Source: Nostoc sp. NIES-4103
GTDB taxonomy: Bacteria; Cyanobacteriota; Cyanobacteriia; Cyanobacteriales; Nostocaceae
Length of the DNA stretch: 64,000 nt
Assembly (NCBI RefSeq): GCF_002368335.1
Contig: NZ_AP018288.1
Span: 1,515,330 to 1,579,329, forward strand
Reading direction: 5' to 3'
Positions 26,001-35,030 of this stretch are shown here, piece by piece. The notes under the pieces were generated by a model. It searched no databases and was not told the DNA's origin. It saw only the letters and a program-made list of their open reading frames with translations. A program made the position numbers and the translations under genes. Numbering within the stretch: position 1 is the first letter of the stretch; every line of letters starts with the position of its first letter.

Positions 26001-28000
26001 CTATCACGGCGCTGGCTTTCAGCCCCGATAGCAAGTATATCCTAAGTGGTAGTTATGATAATACACTACGGTTGTGGGATAAAAATGGCAAGTTGCTCCA
26101 CATCCTCAATGGTCATACAAAAACTATCACGGCGCTGGCATTCAGCCCCAATGGTAAGTATATTGCTAGTAGTAGTTATGACAACACACTACGGTTGTGG
26201 GATACAAATGGCAAGTTGCTCCACATCCTCAATGGTCATACCGATAAAGTCAATGTGCTGGCGTTCAGTCCTGATGGCAAGTACATTGTCAGTGGCAGTG
26301 AAGACAAGACGCTACGGTTGTGGGATACAAATGGCAAGTTACTCCACACCCTCAATGGTCATACAAATCCTGTCACGGTGCTGACGTTCAGCCCCGATGG
26401 CAAGTATATTGCCAGCGGCGGTTTAGACAACACACTACGGTTGTGGGATACCAATGGCAAGTTGCTCCACACCCTCAACGGTCATAGCGGCATGTGTCTC
26501 TATGGGCTGGCGTTCAGCCCTGATAGCAAGTATATCGTCAATTGCACTGATAGCAAGACGCTAGGGTTGTGGGATACCAATGGCAAGTTGCTCCACACCC
26601 TCAAAGGTCATACGGATTATATCTGGACAGTAGCGTTCAGCCCTGATGGCAAGTATATTGTTAGTGGCGGTTGGGACAACACACTACGGTTGTGGGATAC
26701 TAAAGGCAACTTGCTGCATACCCTCAAAGGTCATACAGGTTTTGTCACGGCACTGGGGTTCAGTCCTGATGGCAAGTATATTGTTAGTAGCAGTAAAGAC
26801 AAAACGCTACGGTTATGGGATACCAACAGCAACTTGTCCCACACCCTCAATGGTCATACAGATTCTGTCATGGCGCTAGCTTTTAGTCGAGATGGCAAGT
26901 ATATTGTCAGTGGCAGTTGGGACAAGACGCTACGGTTGTGGGATACCAATGGCAAGTTACTTCACACCCTCAATGGTCATACAGATCCTGTCAGGGTGCT
27001 AGCTTTTAGTCCTGATGGCAAGTATATTGTCAGTAGCAGTTGGGACAAAACGCCACGGTTGTGGGATATCAACGGCAAGTTACTCCATATTCTCAACGGT
27101 CATACTGATGATGTCAGTGCGCTGGCGTTCAGTCCTGATAGCAAGTACATTGCCAGTGGTAGTGATGACAAGACGCTACGGTTGTGGGATACCAACGGCA
27201 AGTTACTCCATACTCTCAACGGTCATGCAGAACGTGTCTCGGCACTGGCGTTCAGCCCCGATGGTAAGTATATTGCCAGTAGCAGTAAAGACAAGACGCT
27301 ACGGTTGTGGGATACCAACGGCAACTTGCTTCACACCTTCAAGGGTCATACAGAACGTGTCGGGGCACTGGCGTTCAGTCCTGATGGCAAGTACATTGTC
27401 AGTGCTAGTTATGACGAGCTCAATGGTAGTCATGACAAGATGCTACTGTTGTGGGATACAAACGGCAAGTTACTCCACACCCTCAACGATCATACCGGAG
27501 TTGTCACGGCGCTGGCATTCAGTCCTGATGGCAAGTATATTGTCAGCGGCAGTTTGGACAAAACGCTACTGTTGTGGGATACCAATGGCAAGTTACTCCA
27601 CACCCTCAACGGTCATACCGCAGGTATTACGGCGCTGGCGATCAGTTTCGATGGCAAGTATATTGCCAGTGGCAGTCAAGACAAGACACTACGGTTGTGG
27701 GATACCAACGGCAACTTGCTTCACACCTTCAAGGGTCATACCAATCTTGTCACGGAACTGGCGTTCAGTCCTGATGGCAAGTATATTGTCAGCGGCAGTT
27801 TAGACAGCACGCTACGGTTGTGGCTGAGTGGTAATTGGCAAGATTTGCTGGCAGTGGGGTGTAATAGGTTACAAAATCATCCCATGCTTGTACAAGCCAA
27901 AACTGAGGAGGCGAAAGCAGCAGCACAAACCTGTCTAAACTATGCTAACTGGAGCAAAACCGAAAAAGCTCAATTTCTGGTTAAGCAAGGTCAACCTTAG
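23021..28000 (+). CDS. caspase-STAND-transmembrane-WD40 protein
   Basis: The 1659-residue protein combines four parts. Residues 1-250 are a caspase-like C14 peptidase with His101 in FFAGHGL and Cys153 in WLDCCYSG, so both catalytic residues are present. About 265-700 is an nSTAND-type NTPase with Walker A GASGSGKSS (305-313) and Walker B LILVIDQFEE. One membrane helix follows near 725-745 (FVGVVAIGAVVSTLF), then a heptad-phased coiled coil (about 750-900). Finally there are 16 WD40 repeats of 41 residues (about 945-1605) and a short Cys-containing tail. STAND-WD40 proteins sense a ligand with the propeller, oligomerise with NTP and activate the effector domain, here a protease. A role in regulated cell death or defence is the likely reading; the trigger is unknown. 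Confidence 0.93.
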   Translation: MEREALVIGINRYPTLIEKSSDRPPHLKAPATDAQVIAQILETYGKFHVERLPAAYNQDGTCFVDQKQQLTLKELETAIVQLFNPPGRSIPDTALLFFAGHGLRKDIGGVTEGFLAASDTCPVIGQWGLSLDWLRKVLQSSPVRQQIVWLDCCYSGELLNFQDADPGSFETKDRCFIAASRGFEVAYEELSGNHGILSGALIEALKPESHAEGWVTNYSLVDSIQQQLKSARQRPIFHNTGGEIILTGQKEKIDRAVLMAEFCPYKGLAAFEFNESDPKYFYGRTALTDSLLEKIRQGNFLAVVGASGSGKSSVVKAGLLYQLKLGTRLGESDQWVIKIFRPQEHPLKSLARVFVDHITPRQVENAQTQTDQPKSELEIAEELLKKGASGLIELVIATLHSVSQRLILVIDQFEEVFTLCQNENERQQFFECLLGALNNSLLTIVITMRADFFGKCAEHEYAGLAQKIQENLVTVTPMNKNELTQAITQPAYQVGLEVRRELVEQMVADVEGPGSLPLLQYTLTELWRNRELDRLTITEYSRLGGVKATLQKRADEVYDALDSKEEKLIAKRIFIELTQLGEGTEDTRRQVFKTDLVNSQQSAQVVEQVLIKLADARLIVTSELQARGESEKMVTVVDVAHEALIRHWPRLRSWVSENRAAIRIERKIEAASQEWESKNKSKDYLFTGTKLAEAENYLQEYGNLGLLSHLASEFVHKSIQQRQKNKLLQFVGVASFVGVVAIGAVVSTLFALESRKQESIAKQEAENATKFAKESDKQATNAKNQEARARKFAEQSRQQEAIAKQQATNAKNQEAKATKFALESRQQEAIAKQQATIAKNQEARATKFALESDKQATIAKNQEARATKFALESRQQATIAKQQASIANLREKAATIKYVLPIQTNIEQLISAIAATGESQSSLNRVLREIESVFLEAIEAIRERNIFFGHTDLVTTVAFSRDGKYILSGSDDKTLRLWDTNGNLLHILNGHTETITALAFSPDSKYILSGSYDNTLRLWDKNGKLLHILNGHTKTITALAFSPNGKYIASSSYDNTLRLWDTNGKLLHILNGHTDKVNVLAFSPDGKYIVSGSEDKTLRLWDTNGKLLHTLNGHTNPVTVLTFSPDGKYIASGGLDNTLRLWDTNGKLLHTLNGHSGMCLYGLAFSPDSKYIVNCTDSKTLGLWDTNGKLLHTLKGHTDYIWTVAFSPDGKYIVSGGWDNTLRLWDTKGNLLHTLKGHTGFVTALGFSPDGKYIVSSSKDKTLRLWDTNSNLSHTLNGHTDSVMALAFSRDGKYIVSGSWDKTLRLWDTNGKLLHTLNGHTDPVRVLAFSPDGKYIVSSSWDKTPRLWDINGKLLHILNGHTDDVSALAFSPDSKYIASGSDDKTLRLWDTNGKLLHTLNGHAERVSALAFSPDGKYIASSSKDKTLRLWDTNGNLLHTFKGHTERVGALAFSPDGKYIVSASYDELNGSHDKMLLLWDTNGKLLHTLNDHTGVVTALAFSPDGKYIVSGSLDKTLLLWDTNGKLLHTLNGHTAGITALAISFDGKYIASGSQDKTLRLWDTNGNLLHTFKGHTNLVTELAFSPDGKYIVSGSLDSTLRLWLSGNWQDLLAVGCNRLQNHPMLVQAKTEEAKAAAQTCLNYANWSKTEKAQFLVKQGQP
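25270..25705 (+). repeat. in-frame coiled-coil repeats, 21- and 28-codon units
   Basis: Six units beginning ESRKQ, ESDKQ, QSRQQ, ESRQQ, ESDKQ and ESRQQ differ in length only by one heptad (7 residues), so the coiled-coil phase is kept. The sequence between units is almost identical (IAKNQEARATKFALES). Confidence 0.85.
25857..27827 (+). repeat. array of 16 near-identical 123-bp WD40 units
   Basis: Each unit reads NGHT-xxV-xxLAFSPDGKYI-SGS-xDKTLRLWDTNGKLLHTL. Variation is concentrated in the three residues after GHT and in the residues around SGSxD. Unit 13 carries an insertion of about seven residues (ASYDELNGSHDKM). The nucleotide sequences of the units are also very similar, pointing to recent amplification or gene conversion. 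Confidence 0.92.
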
Positions 28001-28279
28001 CCCAGTTGGATGGAGATATATAAGAGTGCTAATGCTAATTTAATCAAGCCTGCAAGTTAGATTCCAGTGTAGCTATCCCCACTGAAGGAGAATTAAGACA
28101 GTTAGCTGTTCCTCAAGAAGAAAAGCGGGAATAGGCAATGGAGTCTCGCAACTAGTGTATTTTGTTTGCGATCGCACTTCAGCCTACATTACGCACCCTC
28201 ACTCTCAATACGGTTCGGATCAGCCTGTTGGTTTCTCTTGAGGTTGGGAAAAGGCTATAAAACTTCCAACATTAAGCAG

Positions 28280-28351
<72 letters not shown>

Positions 28352-28412
28352 GCAATGGAAATCATATTAGCAAATTTCTCAGGGATTGACTAGTTTTGTT
28401 GCATGGCATGAG

Positions 28413-30677
28413 TTATGGGGCAATTGTTCTAGGGAATTGGACAATGAAGGTAGTTTGACCCACTGCACTTTCTACATGAATTGAACCTCCTAAATGCTTG
28501 ACCATTTTTTGCACTAATGCCATTTCCAATCCTGTACCACTATATTTCCAGGGGTCGTTTTTGGAAAGGTGATAGAACGGCTCAAAAATCCGTGACAAAT
28601 CATTGGGGGGAATTTCCAATCCCGAATTGCTGATACTCAATTGCACTATGTCTGCTGTCAACTCAGCAGTGACTGTGATTGATTCGCCTGCGGGGGTATA
28701 TTTGCAAGTATGGTTCAACAATTCCGTGACAATCCGTTCTAAATCGGTGATATCTGTCTCTAAAGGTGGGAGTGCAGTGTCAATTGTTAGCTTTAACTGC
28801 TGTCGCTGGCAACTTGTGATGTCCCGAAAAGGCTCGACAATGGGGGGAAGCCAGGTTTGTAAATCGATCGCAATTAAAGTCGGGGGTTCGGGTTCGGTTT
28901 CTAAATATGTGAGTGTGAGTAAATCGTTAATTAATTTGCTTTCTCGTCCACATTCGTTATGCAAAATCTGCAATAGTTGCGGTACTATTTCAATATTTAA
29001 CACTCCTTCTGTTGTCAGCACACTTTCGAGTGTTTGAGCCGCTAGGCTAATGCTAGTTATGGGTGTCCGCAGTTCTTGGGAGAGGGTTCTGAGAAATTCG
29101 TTTTTGCGGCGTTCTTGTTTTTCTAGTTCTTTTAGCTGTGTCTGAGTTGCTTGATAAAGCCTTGCTTGGCGAATGGCGATCGCACATTCATTTGCCAACT
29201 GCTGCACTAGTTCGATTTCAAATTGCTCGAACATCTCTTGTGTTGATCTTACAAGCCAAAGATTCCCCAGGATTCCTTGATCGTCAAAGATGGGACAAGC
29301 TAGTTGTGTGACAACAACTAACTTGGGATGCCATCCAGAAACAATTTCCACAGATTGCCGATATTCTTTTGCCAATAGTGGTCGATAAACTTCCATAAAG
29401 TCTGCAATCTGTCTGGTAAATCCTTTGTTTGGGGGTAAGGTAGTTGTTGCGTACTTGTAGGTGACAGTGGTGCTGGTGCGATAGGGATTATATAGCTCGA
29501 TATAGCTTGATTCAAGTTTCAGTAACCTTGCCAATTCTTCAATGGCTGTTTGCAGCACCTGAGCTTCATTTTGATTGTCGCGGATTTGTTCGGTAATACG
29601 TTGTACCAGGGCTTGAAAGTTCCGCACCTGTTCTAACTGTATTTGATGCTGCTGTGTCTGCGATTCTAACTGTGTTTGCAGATGCTGTATCTGCTGATGC
29701 AGTTTTTGTTGCTGCACAGCAATACCGATTTGGGTTGCTAGTTGTTTGATTAGATCAATCTCTATTTGCTGCCATGGATGGGGTTCATGGCAATGCTGGG
29801 CAATGAAAAGCCCCCACAACTCTTGCTGTAACAAAATTGGCACTACTAGATTTGCTCTCACTTGTAATGAGGCGAGGAAATCTATTTGTTGTGGATGTAA
29901 CCCTGCTGCATAAATATCTTCAACAATTTGAATACAACCCCGCCCATAGCGTTCTCTATATTGATCACTCAAGCTGGGATCTCGGAAGTTTTTGCCTAAA
30001 AGCGCACTACCAGCGCTAACTGTTGATTCGGCAACGATTGTGCCACTACCATCAGGCTGGATCTGATAAATCAGTATGCGATCGCAGTCTAAACACTGCC
30101 TGATTTCTTTGACTGTGTGATGCACAATTGTTTCTAAATCTAGACATTCACGAATTCGTTGTGCGATCGCTTCTAACAGTTGCTGCCCTTGGGCTTGAAT
30201 TTCTCTGGCTTGTGCTACTTGTTTAGCTGGGGTAATATTACTACTAGTGCCAATTAATCGGTAAATCCTAGAATTCCCATCCCGCAGAGGCGTGAGAGTG
30301 GTACTCCACCAAGTAGGTACTCCCTGGAATTGCAAGCATTGTTCGTAGGAAATAGTTTTGCCAAAGCGTACACAATCAGCGTAATGTTGACGCACTCTAG
30401 CAGCATCAACTGGTGAGAGAATGTCCTCTGGTTTTTTGCCCTTTAAATCTTCTGAGCGAATGCCTAACCATCGCTCATGAGTCGGATTGAGTGCCACATA
30501 CCGAAAATCTCCATCCTCCAAAACATCCACCACAAATATAGATGCCTGCACAGAATCATACATGCTCAGCAGAAACTGTTCACTGCTACTGTTTTCATCT
30601 AATTCTGTCCCGAAGAGAATATGAGGATGTGATTTTTGTTTCAACTCTACAGTAGATTCCGTTGGATTTATATTCAT
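28413..30677 (-). CDS. PAS-GAF-GAF sensor with degenerate histidine-kinase core
   Basis: The 754-residue protein has an N-terminal PAS domain (about 35-150) and a phytochrome-type GAF (about 175-320, with CLDCDRILIYQI and VPILLQQELWGLFIAQHC). A coiled coil follows, then a second GAF (about 365-510), a HisKA-like segment and an HATPase domain ending FIVQFPR. In the H-box the acceptor histidine is replaced: SQELRTP with Gln534. In the N-box the Mg-binding Asn is also changed (LLNHTCKYTP instead of LLNNACKYTP). The G-box GTGLEMALV is kept. Autophosphorylation is therefore unlikely by the classical route; it may be a signalling pseudokinase. No response regulator is adjacent. Confidence 0.9.
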   Translation of the reverse strand: MNINPTESTVELKQKSHPHILFGTELDENSSSEQFLLSMYDSVQASIFVVDVLEDGDFRYVALNPTHERWLGIRSEDLKGKKPEDILSPVDAARVRQHYADCVRFGKTISYEQCLQFQGVPTWWSTTLTPLRDGNSRIYRLIGTSSNITPAKQVAQAREIQAQGQQLLEAIAQRIRECLDLETIVHHTVKEIRQCLDCDRILIYQIQPDGSGTIVAESTVSAGSALLGKNFRDPSLSDQYRERYGRGCIQIVEDIYAAGLHPQQIDFLASLQVRANLVVPILLQQELWGLFIAQHCHEPHPWQQIEIDLIKQLATQIGIAVQQQKLHQQIQHLQTQLESQTQQHQIQLEQVRNFQALVQRITEQIRDNQNEAQVLQTAIEELARLLKLESSYIELYNPYRTSTTVTYKYATTTLPPNKGFTRQIADFMEVYRPLLAKEYRQSVEIVSGWHPKLVVVTQLACPIFDDQGILGNLWLVRSTQEMFEQFEIELVQQLANECAIAIRQARLYQATQTQLKELEKQERRKNEFLRTLSQELRTPITSISLAAQTLESVLTTEGVLNIEIVPQLLQILHNECGRESKLINDLLTLTYLETEPEPPTLIAIDLQTWLPPIVEPFRDITSCQRQQLKLTIDTALPPLETDITDLERIVTELLNHTCKYTPAGESITVTAELTADIVQLSISNSGLEIPPNDLSRIFEPFYHLSKNDPWKYSGTGLEMALVQKMVKHLGGSIHVESAVGQTTFIVQFPRTIAP

Positions 30678-31013
30678 GCGAGAATCCCTATTTGCTGTTA
30701 CCGACTCTTATAGGCGCTTTTTGTTGTGATTTCACTTGTATAAAATTAATAAGAGCGCCCATAGCAAAGCATTTAATCTTTGCTTCTCAATATTTGTACC
30801 TGTCTCTACTTCTTATCAGAAATGTAAGCAAATTAATAGCACTAAATATAACAAATCCTGCTTTTTGAGTATGAGAATACATTTGCAGAAAGGTGCGATT
30901 TTAATGACATTTATTATTAATAATTCTCTAAAATTGTTGCATATTTTTAACTAAACTCTCGCCATAAATTAATAAATGTTACATTTTTTAATAAAGTTGC
31001 GATTCCATAATCA

Positions 31014-31100
31014 GACTGACGCAACGCGATATGATGTAGCGACAATTGATAAATTGCTGCTACGTAACAATATGCGTTTCGGCTATTGTTTGCGTCAGTC
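31014..31100. repeat. 87-bp palindromic element
   Basis: Exact 11-nt terminal inverted repeats (GACTGACGCAA and TTGCGTCAGTC) enclose a largely self-complementary interior, with CAATT/AATTG and GTAGC/GCTAC arms around a short loop. It could form a long hairpin. No coding capacity. It may be a miniature mobile element or a structured RNA. Confidence 0.6.
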
Positions 31101-31228
31101 GTGGATAACTGAAAATAGCAGTTAATAGTAAGATATTTTTTCCTAAAAATTGCAGTAAGTCAATAAACAGTTAATATGCAGTTAATAATTAAGTAGGGCG
31201 GTGCAATCAAAGATAACTGGCTAGGACT

Positions 31229-31371
31229 GTCATTTGTCATTTGTCATTTGTAACTGGAGTTCCAAAATCTAAAATGGTAAGTAAGGCAGTGGAAATAAAC
31301 TCCTCTAGGTTACGAAACGTAAACAGGTTTGAAACCCGCGCCCTAGACGAAGGACAAATGACAAATGACGA
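31229..31371. repeat. module bounded by inverted CATTTGT arrays
   Basis: GTCATTTGTCATTTGTCATT at about 31230 is mirrored by ACAAATGACAAATGAC ending at 31370, around a unique centre that includes GGTTTGAAACCC. Confidence 0.6.
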
Positions 31372-31408
31372 TCCTCACTAGTTAGCTTTATCTACCTCGA
31401 CCTACTGA

Positions 31409-31972
31409 TCACTTGAGTAATTTGTAAGCATTGACACCGGTTAGCATAGCAACCACAAGCCAAGTAACGGCTAATCCTGCTACTTCGCCTAAGAACAAGT
31501 GCGTCAAGCGGTGTAAAATGATGCCCACAGCAGAACCTAGAGGTATTGCTACAGCCCAACTTACCGAACTCACAACTATCCATAGCCAGGAGGAGACTGG
31601 CTGTTGAATAGCCAACGATTGTGCAACCCCAATTCCCAAGCCGCCTATTGCTCCATAAATTGTCCCAAAGAGTAGCCTAGGGGCAAGAGATTGAGTAGTC
31701 GGTATCATCCAACCAACTGCACCTACTCCCATAGCAGTGATGACAGCCCAAGCCATCACAGTTAACAAAATCCATTTGACAGAAAAGACGGTATGTCTGA
31801 AAATTAAACTTTGGGGTAGTGCGATCGCTAATCCGCCAAGAGTTGCTTGTGTGACTCCAACATCTGGCTTTTCACCAACTTCAATTAACAACAAACTCAC
31901 CAAAAAGCCGCTAAAAGTAGCTGCAATCCACAGCAGTATAAATTTTAATTGGGTTTTAGTTGGCGATCGCAT
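31409..31972 (-). CDS. multi-pass membrane protein of unknown function
   Basis: The start is placed at the ATG at 31972, which overlaps the stop of the upstream glycosidase-like gene as TGATG, so the two are translationally coupled. The frame is open further upstream but overlaps that gene. The 187-residue protein is almost all membrane helices (about five), with Gly-rich helices such as LLFGTIYGAIGGLGIGVAQS. I do not recognise the family; coupling suggests it acts with the GHL10 protein at the envelope. Confidence 0.72.
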   Translation of the reverse strand: MRSPTKTQLKFILLWIAATFSGFLVSLLLIEVGEKPDVGVTQATLGGLAIALPQSLIFRHTVFSVKWILLTVMAWAVITAMGVGAVGWMIPTTQSLAPRLLFGTIYGAIGGLGIGVAQSLAIQQPVSSWLWIVVSSVSWAVAIPLGSAVGIILHRLTHLFLGEVAGLAVTWLVVAMLTGVNAYKLLK

Positions 31973-33213
31973 CAAACTTTGTTCTGTGGTAATGGTCTTG
32001 TGGCTTTTTGGGCAAACATCTCCAAAAAAGCCCTGCGTCGTTGTCGGGGTGACTCTGGTGTGATATAACCCCACAAACTCTCCCAGTAAAAAAAGGATAT
32101 ACCAACGAAAGAGCGATCGCGCACAATCTCCACTTGTTCTCTAATTTGGGCCATTTCCACAGGGTTGCGTACTGTTCCCGTTGAGATACCAATACCTACA
32201 GGAATTTGAGTCCGAGCAAATTTTACCGCTGGTTGTTCCAAATTAGCAATAAAGCTGCTTGGATCGTTTCGATACACCTGCACAATTAACTCATCTACCA
32301 AACCTTTTTTTACCCAACTATCCCAGTCTTGCAAGTAGTATTTATAAGCAAAAGCATGTGAATTTGGAGACAGAGATATTTTGGCATCAGGTTTAACTTC
32401 TTTCACAGCTTGATAAATTTCTGCCATAAAATCAGTAATTTTGTTGGCTCGCCAACGCATCCATTCCGAGTTAAAAGGATTAGTTGGGGGACTATTATCC
32501 TGATGTTCTTGGCGATAAAGGTCAACAGTAAAAGCATCATAGCCAAACTGTACTGGCATTCCAAAGTGGTCATCAAGTTGAATTCCGTCTACATCATAAT
32601 TGCTAACAACTTCCAAAATTAACTTGAGGATAAACTTTTGTACCTCTGGATGCAACGGATTCAACCAAGCTTGCTTATGTATTAAACCATTATCCACTTC
32701 TTCTGGTGGAGTTTCTTTGATAGAATTTACACCTTGTTGTCCCTTAGTTAACCAATCAGGATAACGCCTGACAATTTCTGAATTAATCGGTGTCATGAAA
32801 CCGTATTCAAACCAAGGAATGACACTCAAACCTTTAGGTTTAGCTAGTTGTACAAGCTTTGCTAAAACATCCTGTCCACCATGTATTAAATTAACAATAG
32901 GTTGAGTCTGGGAACCAGTAACTACTTGGGCGACATTACTCTTATAAAAAGTGTGTCCTCGGTTCCAAACCACAGGATAAATAGTATTAAAATTAAGTGC
33001 TGATAGTTGATTGACAGCGCGGTCAATTCCCCAAGGTACAAAGAATACACCACTAGCAACATTAGTTAGCCAAACACCACGAATTTCGGTTATAGTTTGT
33101 GGACTTGTCTGTTGTTCATAATTTGAAATTGAAGGAACTGAAAAAGCTGTTAAGCATAATATTAAGTACAAGCACAGCAAGTAAATAAAACCACTTCTAG
33201 TCAACCAATTCAT
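31972..33213 (-). CDS. glycosyl hydrolase-like 10 (GHL10) family exported protein
   Basis: The 413-residue protein has a signal segment (about 8-27, FIYLLCLYLILCLTAFSV), then a TIM-barrel domain of the GHL10/YngK type. It starts EIRGVWLTNVASGVF and includes NTIYPVVWNRGHT, PWFEYGFM, AWLNPLHPEVQ and VDGIQLDDHFG, the last with likely catalytic acids. Members are thought to act on polysaccharides at the cell wall or outside the cell, but the substrate is unproven. It is the first gene of a two-gene leftward operon with the membrane protein after it. Confidence 0.87.
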   Translation of the reverse strand: MNWLTRSGFIYLLCLYLILCLTAFSVPSISNYEQQTSPQTITEIRGVWLTNVASGVFFVPWGIDRAVNQLSALNFNTIYPVVWNRGHTFYKSNVAQVVTGSQTQPIVNLIHGGQDVLAKLVQLAKPKGLSVIPWFEYGFMTPINSEIVRRYPDWLTKGQQGVNSIKETPPEEVDNGLIHKQAWLNPLHPEVQKFILKLILEVVSNYDVDGIQLDDHFGMPVQFGYDAFTVDLYRQEHQDNSPPTNPFNSEWMRWRANKITDFMAEIYQAVKEVKPDAKISLSPNSHAFAYKYYLQDWDSWVKKGLVDELIVQVYRNDPSSFIANLEQPAVKFARTQIPVGIGISTGTVRNPVEMAQIREQVEIVRDRSFVGISFFYWESLWGYITPESPRQRRRAFLEMFAQKATRPLPQNKV

Positions 33214-33377
33214 TTGTGGGTTTGACTTCGTTTTTGAGGAATACTTATTCTTACAAAGTCAATTAGCATTTATCCGGATTTTGTAATGATATCATAACTT
33301 GTCACACATAAAGATTGTACATTGTATACGCAGCCCATCTTATATTAAGTTCGCTTAATTACTTAAAAAGCGAAGAA

Positions 33378-33455
33378 CCCCACCCCGTCTTTGCTGGCGC
33401 AAAACCTCCCCTCCCCGAAGTTCGGGGAGGGGATTGAGGGGTGGGGTAAGACGCC
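33378..33455. repeat. GC-rich palindrome CCCCTCCCCGAA/TTCGGGGAGGGG with flanks
   Basis: A 12-bp perfect palindrome around one base at 33408-33432, inside a larger imperfect hairpin with CCCACCCC and GGGGTGGGG outer arms. It lies between two leftward genes and might end transcription of glcD, but no U-tract follows on that strand. Confidence 0.55.
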
Positions 33456-33557
33456 GATGGGGTAAGCGTTTGAACTGAAGTTGACACCAATGACAGCGGT
33501 ACGCCCCGGAGAGTCAATTCCAACCGTTAACAGTCATCAGTCATCAGATAACCAAAA

Positions 33558-35030
33558 TTAAAATCTTTCCACTCCTTCAAACTGCTTATCACTTGCCTTA
33601 GAAGCTGCTTCACCACAAGTCCGTGGTGTGGGAAATATTTTCTCAGGATTTGCTAAACCTTTGGGATTAAATACTTGCCGTACCCATTGCATAGTTTCTA
33701 AATCAGCAGCATTAAACATTTCGGGCATATAACATTTTTTCTCTTGTCCAATGCCATGTTCACCAGAAATGCTACCACCGACTTGCACACAAAGTTTCAA
33801 AATTTTGGAACCTAATTCTTCAACTTGTTCTAACGCTCCAGGGATAGATCTATCATAAAGAATCAGCGGATGCAGATTACCATCACCAGCATGAAACACA
33901 TTGGCAATCCGATAACCATATTGTTCACTTAATATCCTAATTTCATGCAGCACATATGGTAATTGAGTCCTGGGAATTACACCATCTTGCACATAATAAT
34001 CTGGACTTAAATGTCCAGCAGCAGCAAAAGCAGCCTTACGCCCTTTCCATAATTTCAGCCTTGTTTCTGGGTCAGTGGCGGAAGTGACACTGCGTGCATT
34101 ATTCTTGTAACAAATTTCGGTAATCCGCTGTTTATTTCCTGCAACTTCCACTTCCAAACCATCAATTTCTATCAGCAGAATTGCAGTAGCATCGCGGGGG
34201 TAACAATTAGTTGCAACCACATCTTCAACAGCATTGATGCTGAAGTTATCCATCATTTCCATACCACCGGGAATAATACCCGCGCTGATAATATCAGAAA
34301 CAGTTGCCCCAGCATCTTCAATACTAGTAAAATCTGCTAACAATACACATATCGATTCTGCACTTTTGAGGATTCGTAAAGTAATTTCTGTGGCAATACC
34401 CAAAGTACCTTCGGAACCGACAAATATACCCGTTAAATCATAGCCGGGCATTTCAGGAATTTGTCCGCCTAAATCGACAATTTCGCCTTCAGCTGTGACA
34501 ATTTTTAATCCCAAAACATGGTTGGTGGTGACACCATATTTAAGGCAATGTACTCCACCAGAATTTTCGGCAACATTGCCCCCAATTGAGCAGATAATTT
34601 GGCTAGAAGGGTCAGGCGCGTAGTAAAATCCAGCACCGCTGACAGTTTGAGTCACCCAACTATTAATAACACCTGGTTGCACCACAATGCGCTGATTATC
34701 CAAATCAATATTCAGGATTTGCCGCATTAAGGAAGTGACAATTAAAACAGAATCTTCCACTGGCAAAGCACCACCAGATAAACCAGTACCAGAACCGCGT
34801 GCTAAAAAAGGAACAGAGAATTGGTTGCATATCTTCACCACCTCAGCCACTTGTTCTGTGGTTCTGGGTAACACCGCCAAAGCCGGACGTTGGCGATAGC
34901 TAGTTAAACCATCGCATTCATAAGTAATCAATTCCTCGCGGCGTTGCACTACCCCATTGGTGCCAAGTACAGCCTCCAATGCTTTGATGACGGGTTTCCA
35001 GTTACGTTGTTGTTTATCTTGGGTAAGCAT
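33558..35030 (-). CDS. glcD: glycolate dehydrogenase subunit GlcD (FAD-linked oxidase)
   Basis: The 490-residue protein has the PCMH-type FAD domain (ARGSGTGLSGGALP, PDPSS, GGNVAENSGG) and the C-terminal FAD-oxidase domain with HAGDGNLHP and GSISGEHGIGQEKK. GlcD oxidises glycolate (and often D-lactate) to glyoxylate, using FAD. In cyanobacteria it works in photorespiratory glycolate recycling with GlcE/GlcF, which are not in this window. The length is as expected. It is monocistronic here. Confidence 0.92.
   Translation of the reverse strand: MLTQDKQQRNWKPVIKALEAVLGTNGVVQRREELITYECDGLTSYRQRPALAVLPRTTEQVAEVVKICNQFSVPFLARGSGTGLSGGALPVEDSVLIVTSLMRQILNIDLDNQRIVVQPGVINSWVTQTVSGAGFYYAPDPSSQIICSIGGNVAENSGGVHCLKYGVTTNHVLGLKIVTAEGEIVDLGGQIPEMPGYDLTGIFVGSEGTLGIATEITLRILKSAESICVLLADFTSIEDAGATVSDIISAGIIPGGMEMMDNFSINAVEDVVATNCYPRDATAILLIEIDGLEVEVAGNKQRITEICYKNNARSVTSATDPETRLKLWKGRKAAFAAAGHLSPDYYVQDGVIPRTQLPYVLHEIRILSEQYGYRIANVFHAGDGNLHPLILYDRSIPGALEQVEELGSKILKLCVQVGGSISGEHGIGQEKKCYMPEMFNAADLETMQWVRQVFNPKGLANPEKIFPTPRTCGEAASKASDKQFEGVERF

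Noticed and set aside
26046..27803. Several long plus-strand frames inside the WD40 array
   Set aside because: Out-of-frame shadows of the 123-bp repeat; they repeat with the same period.
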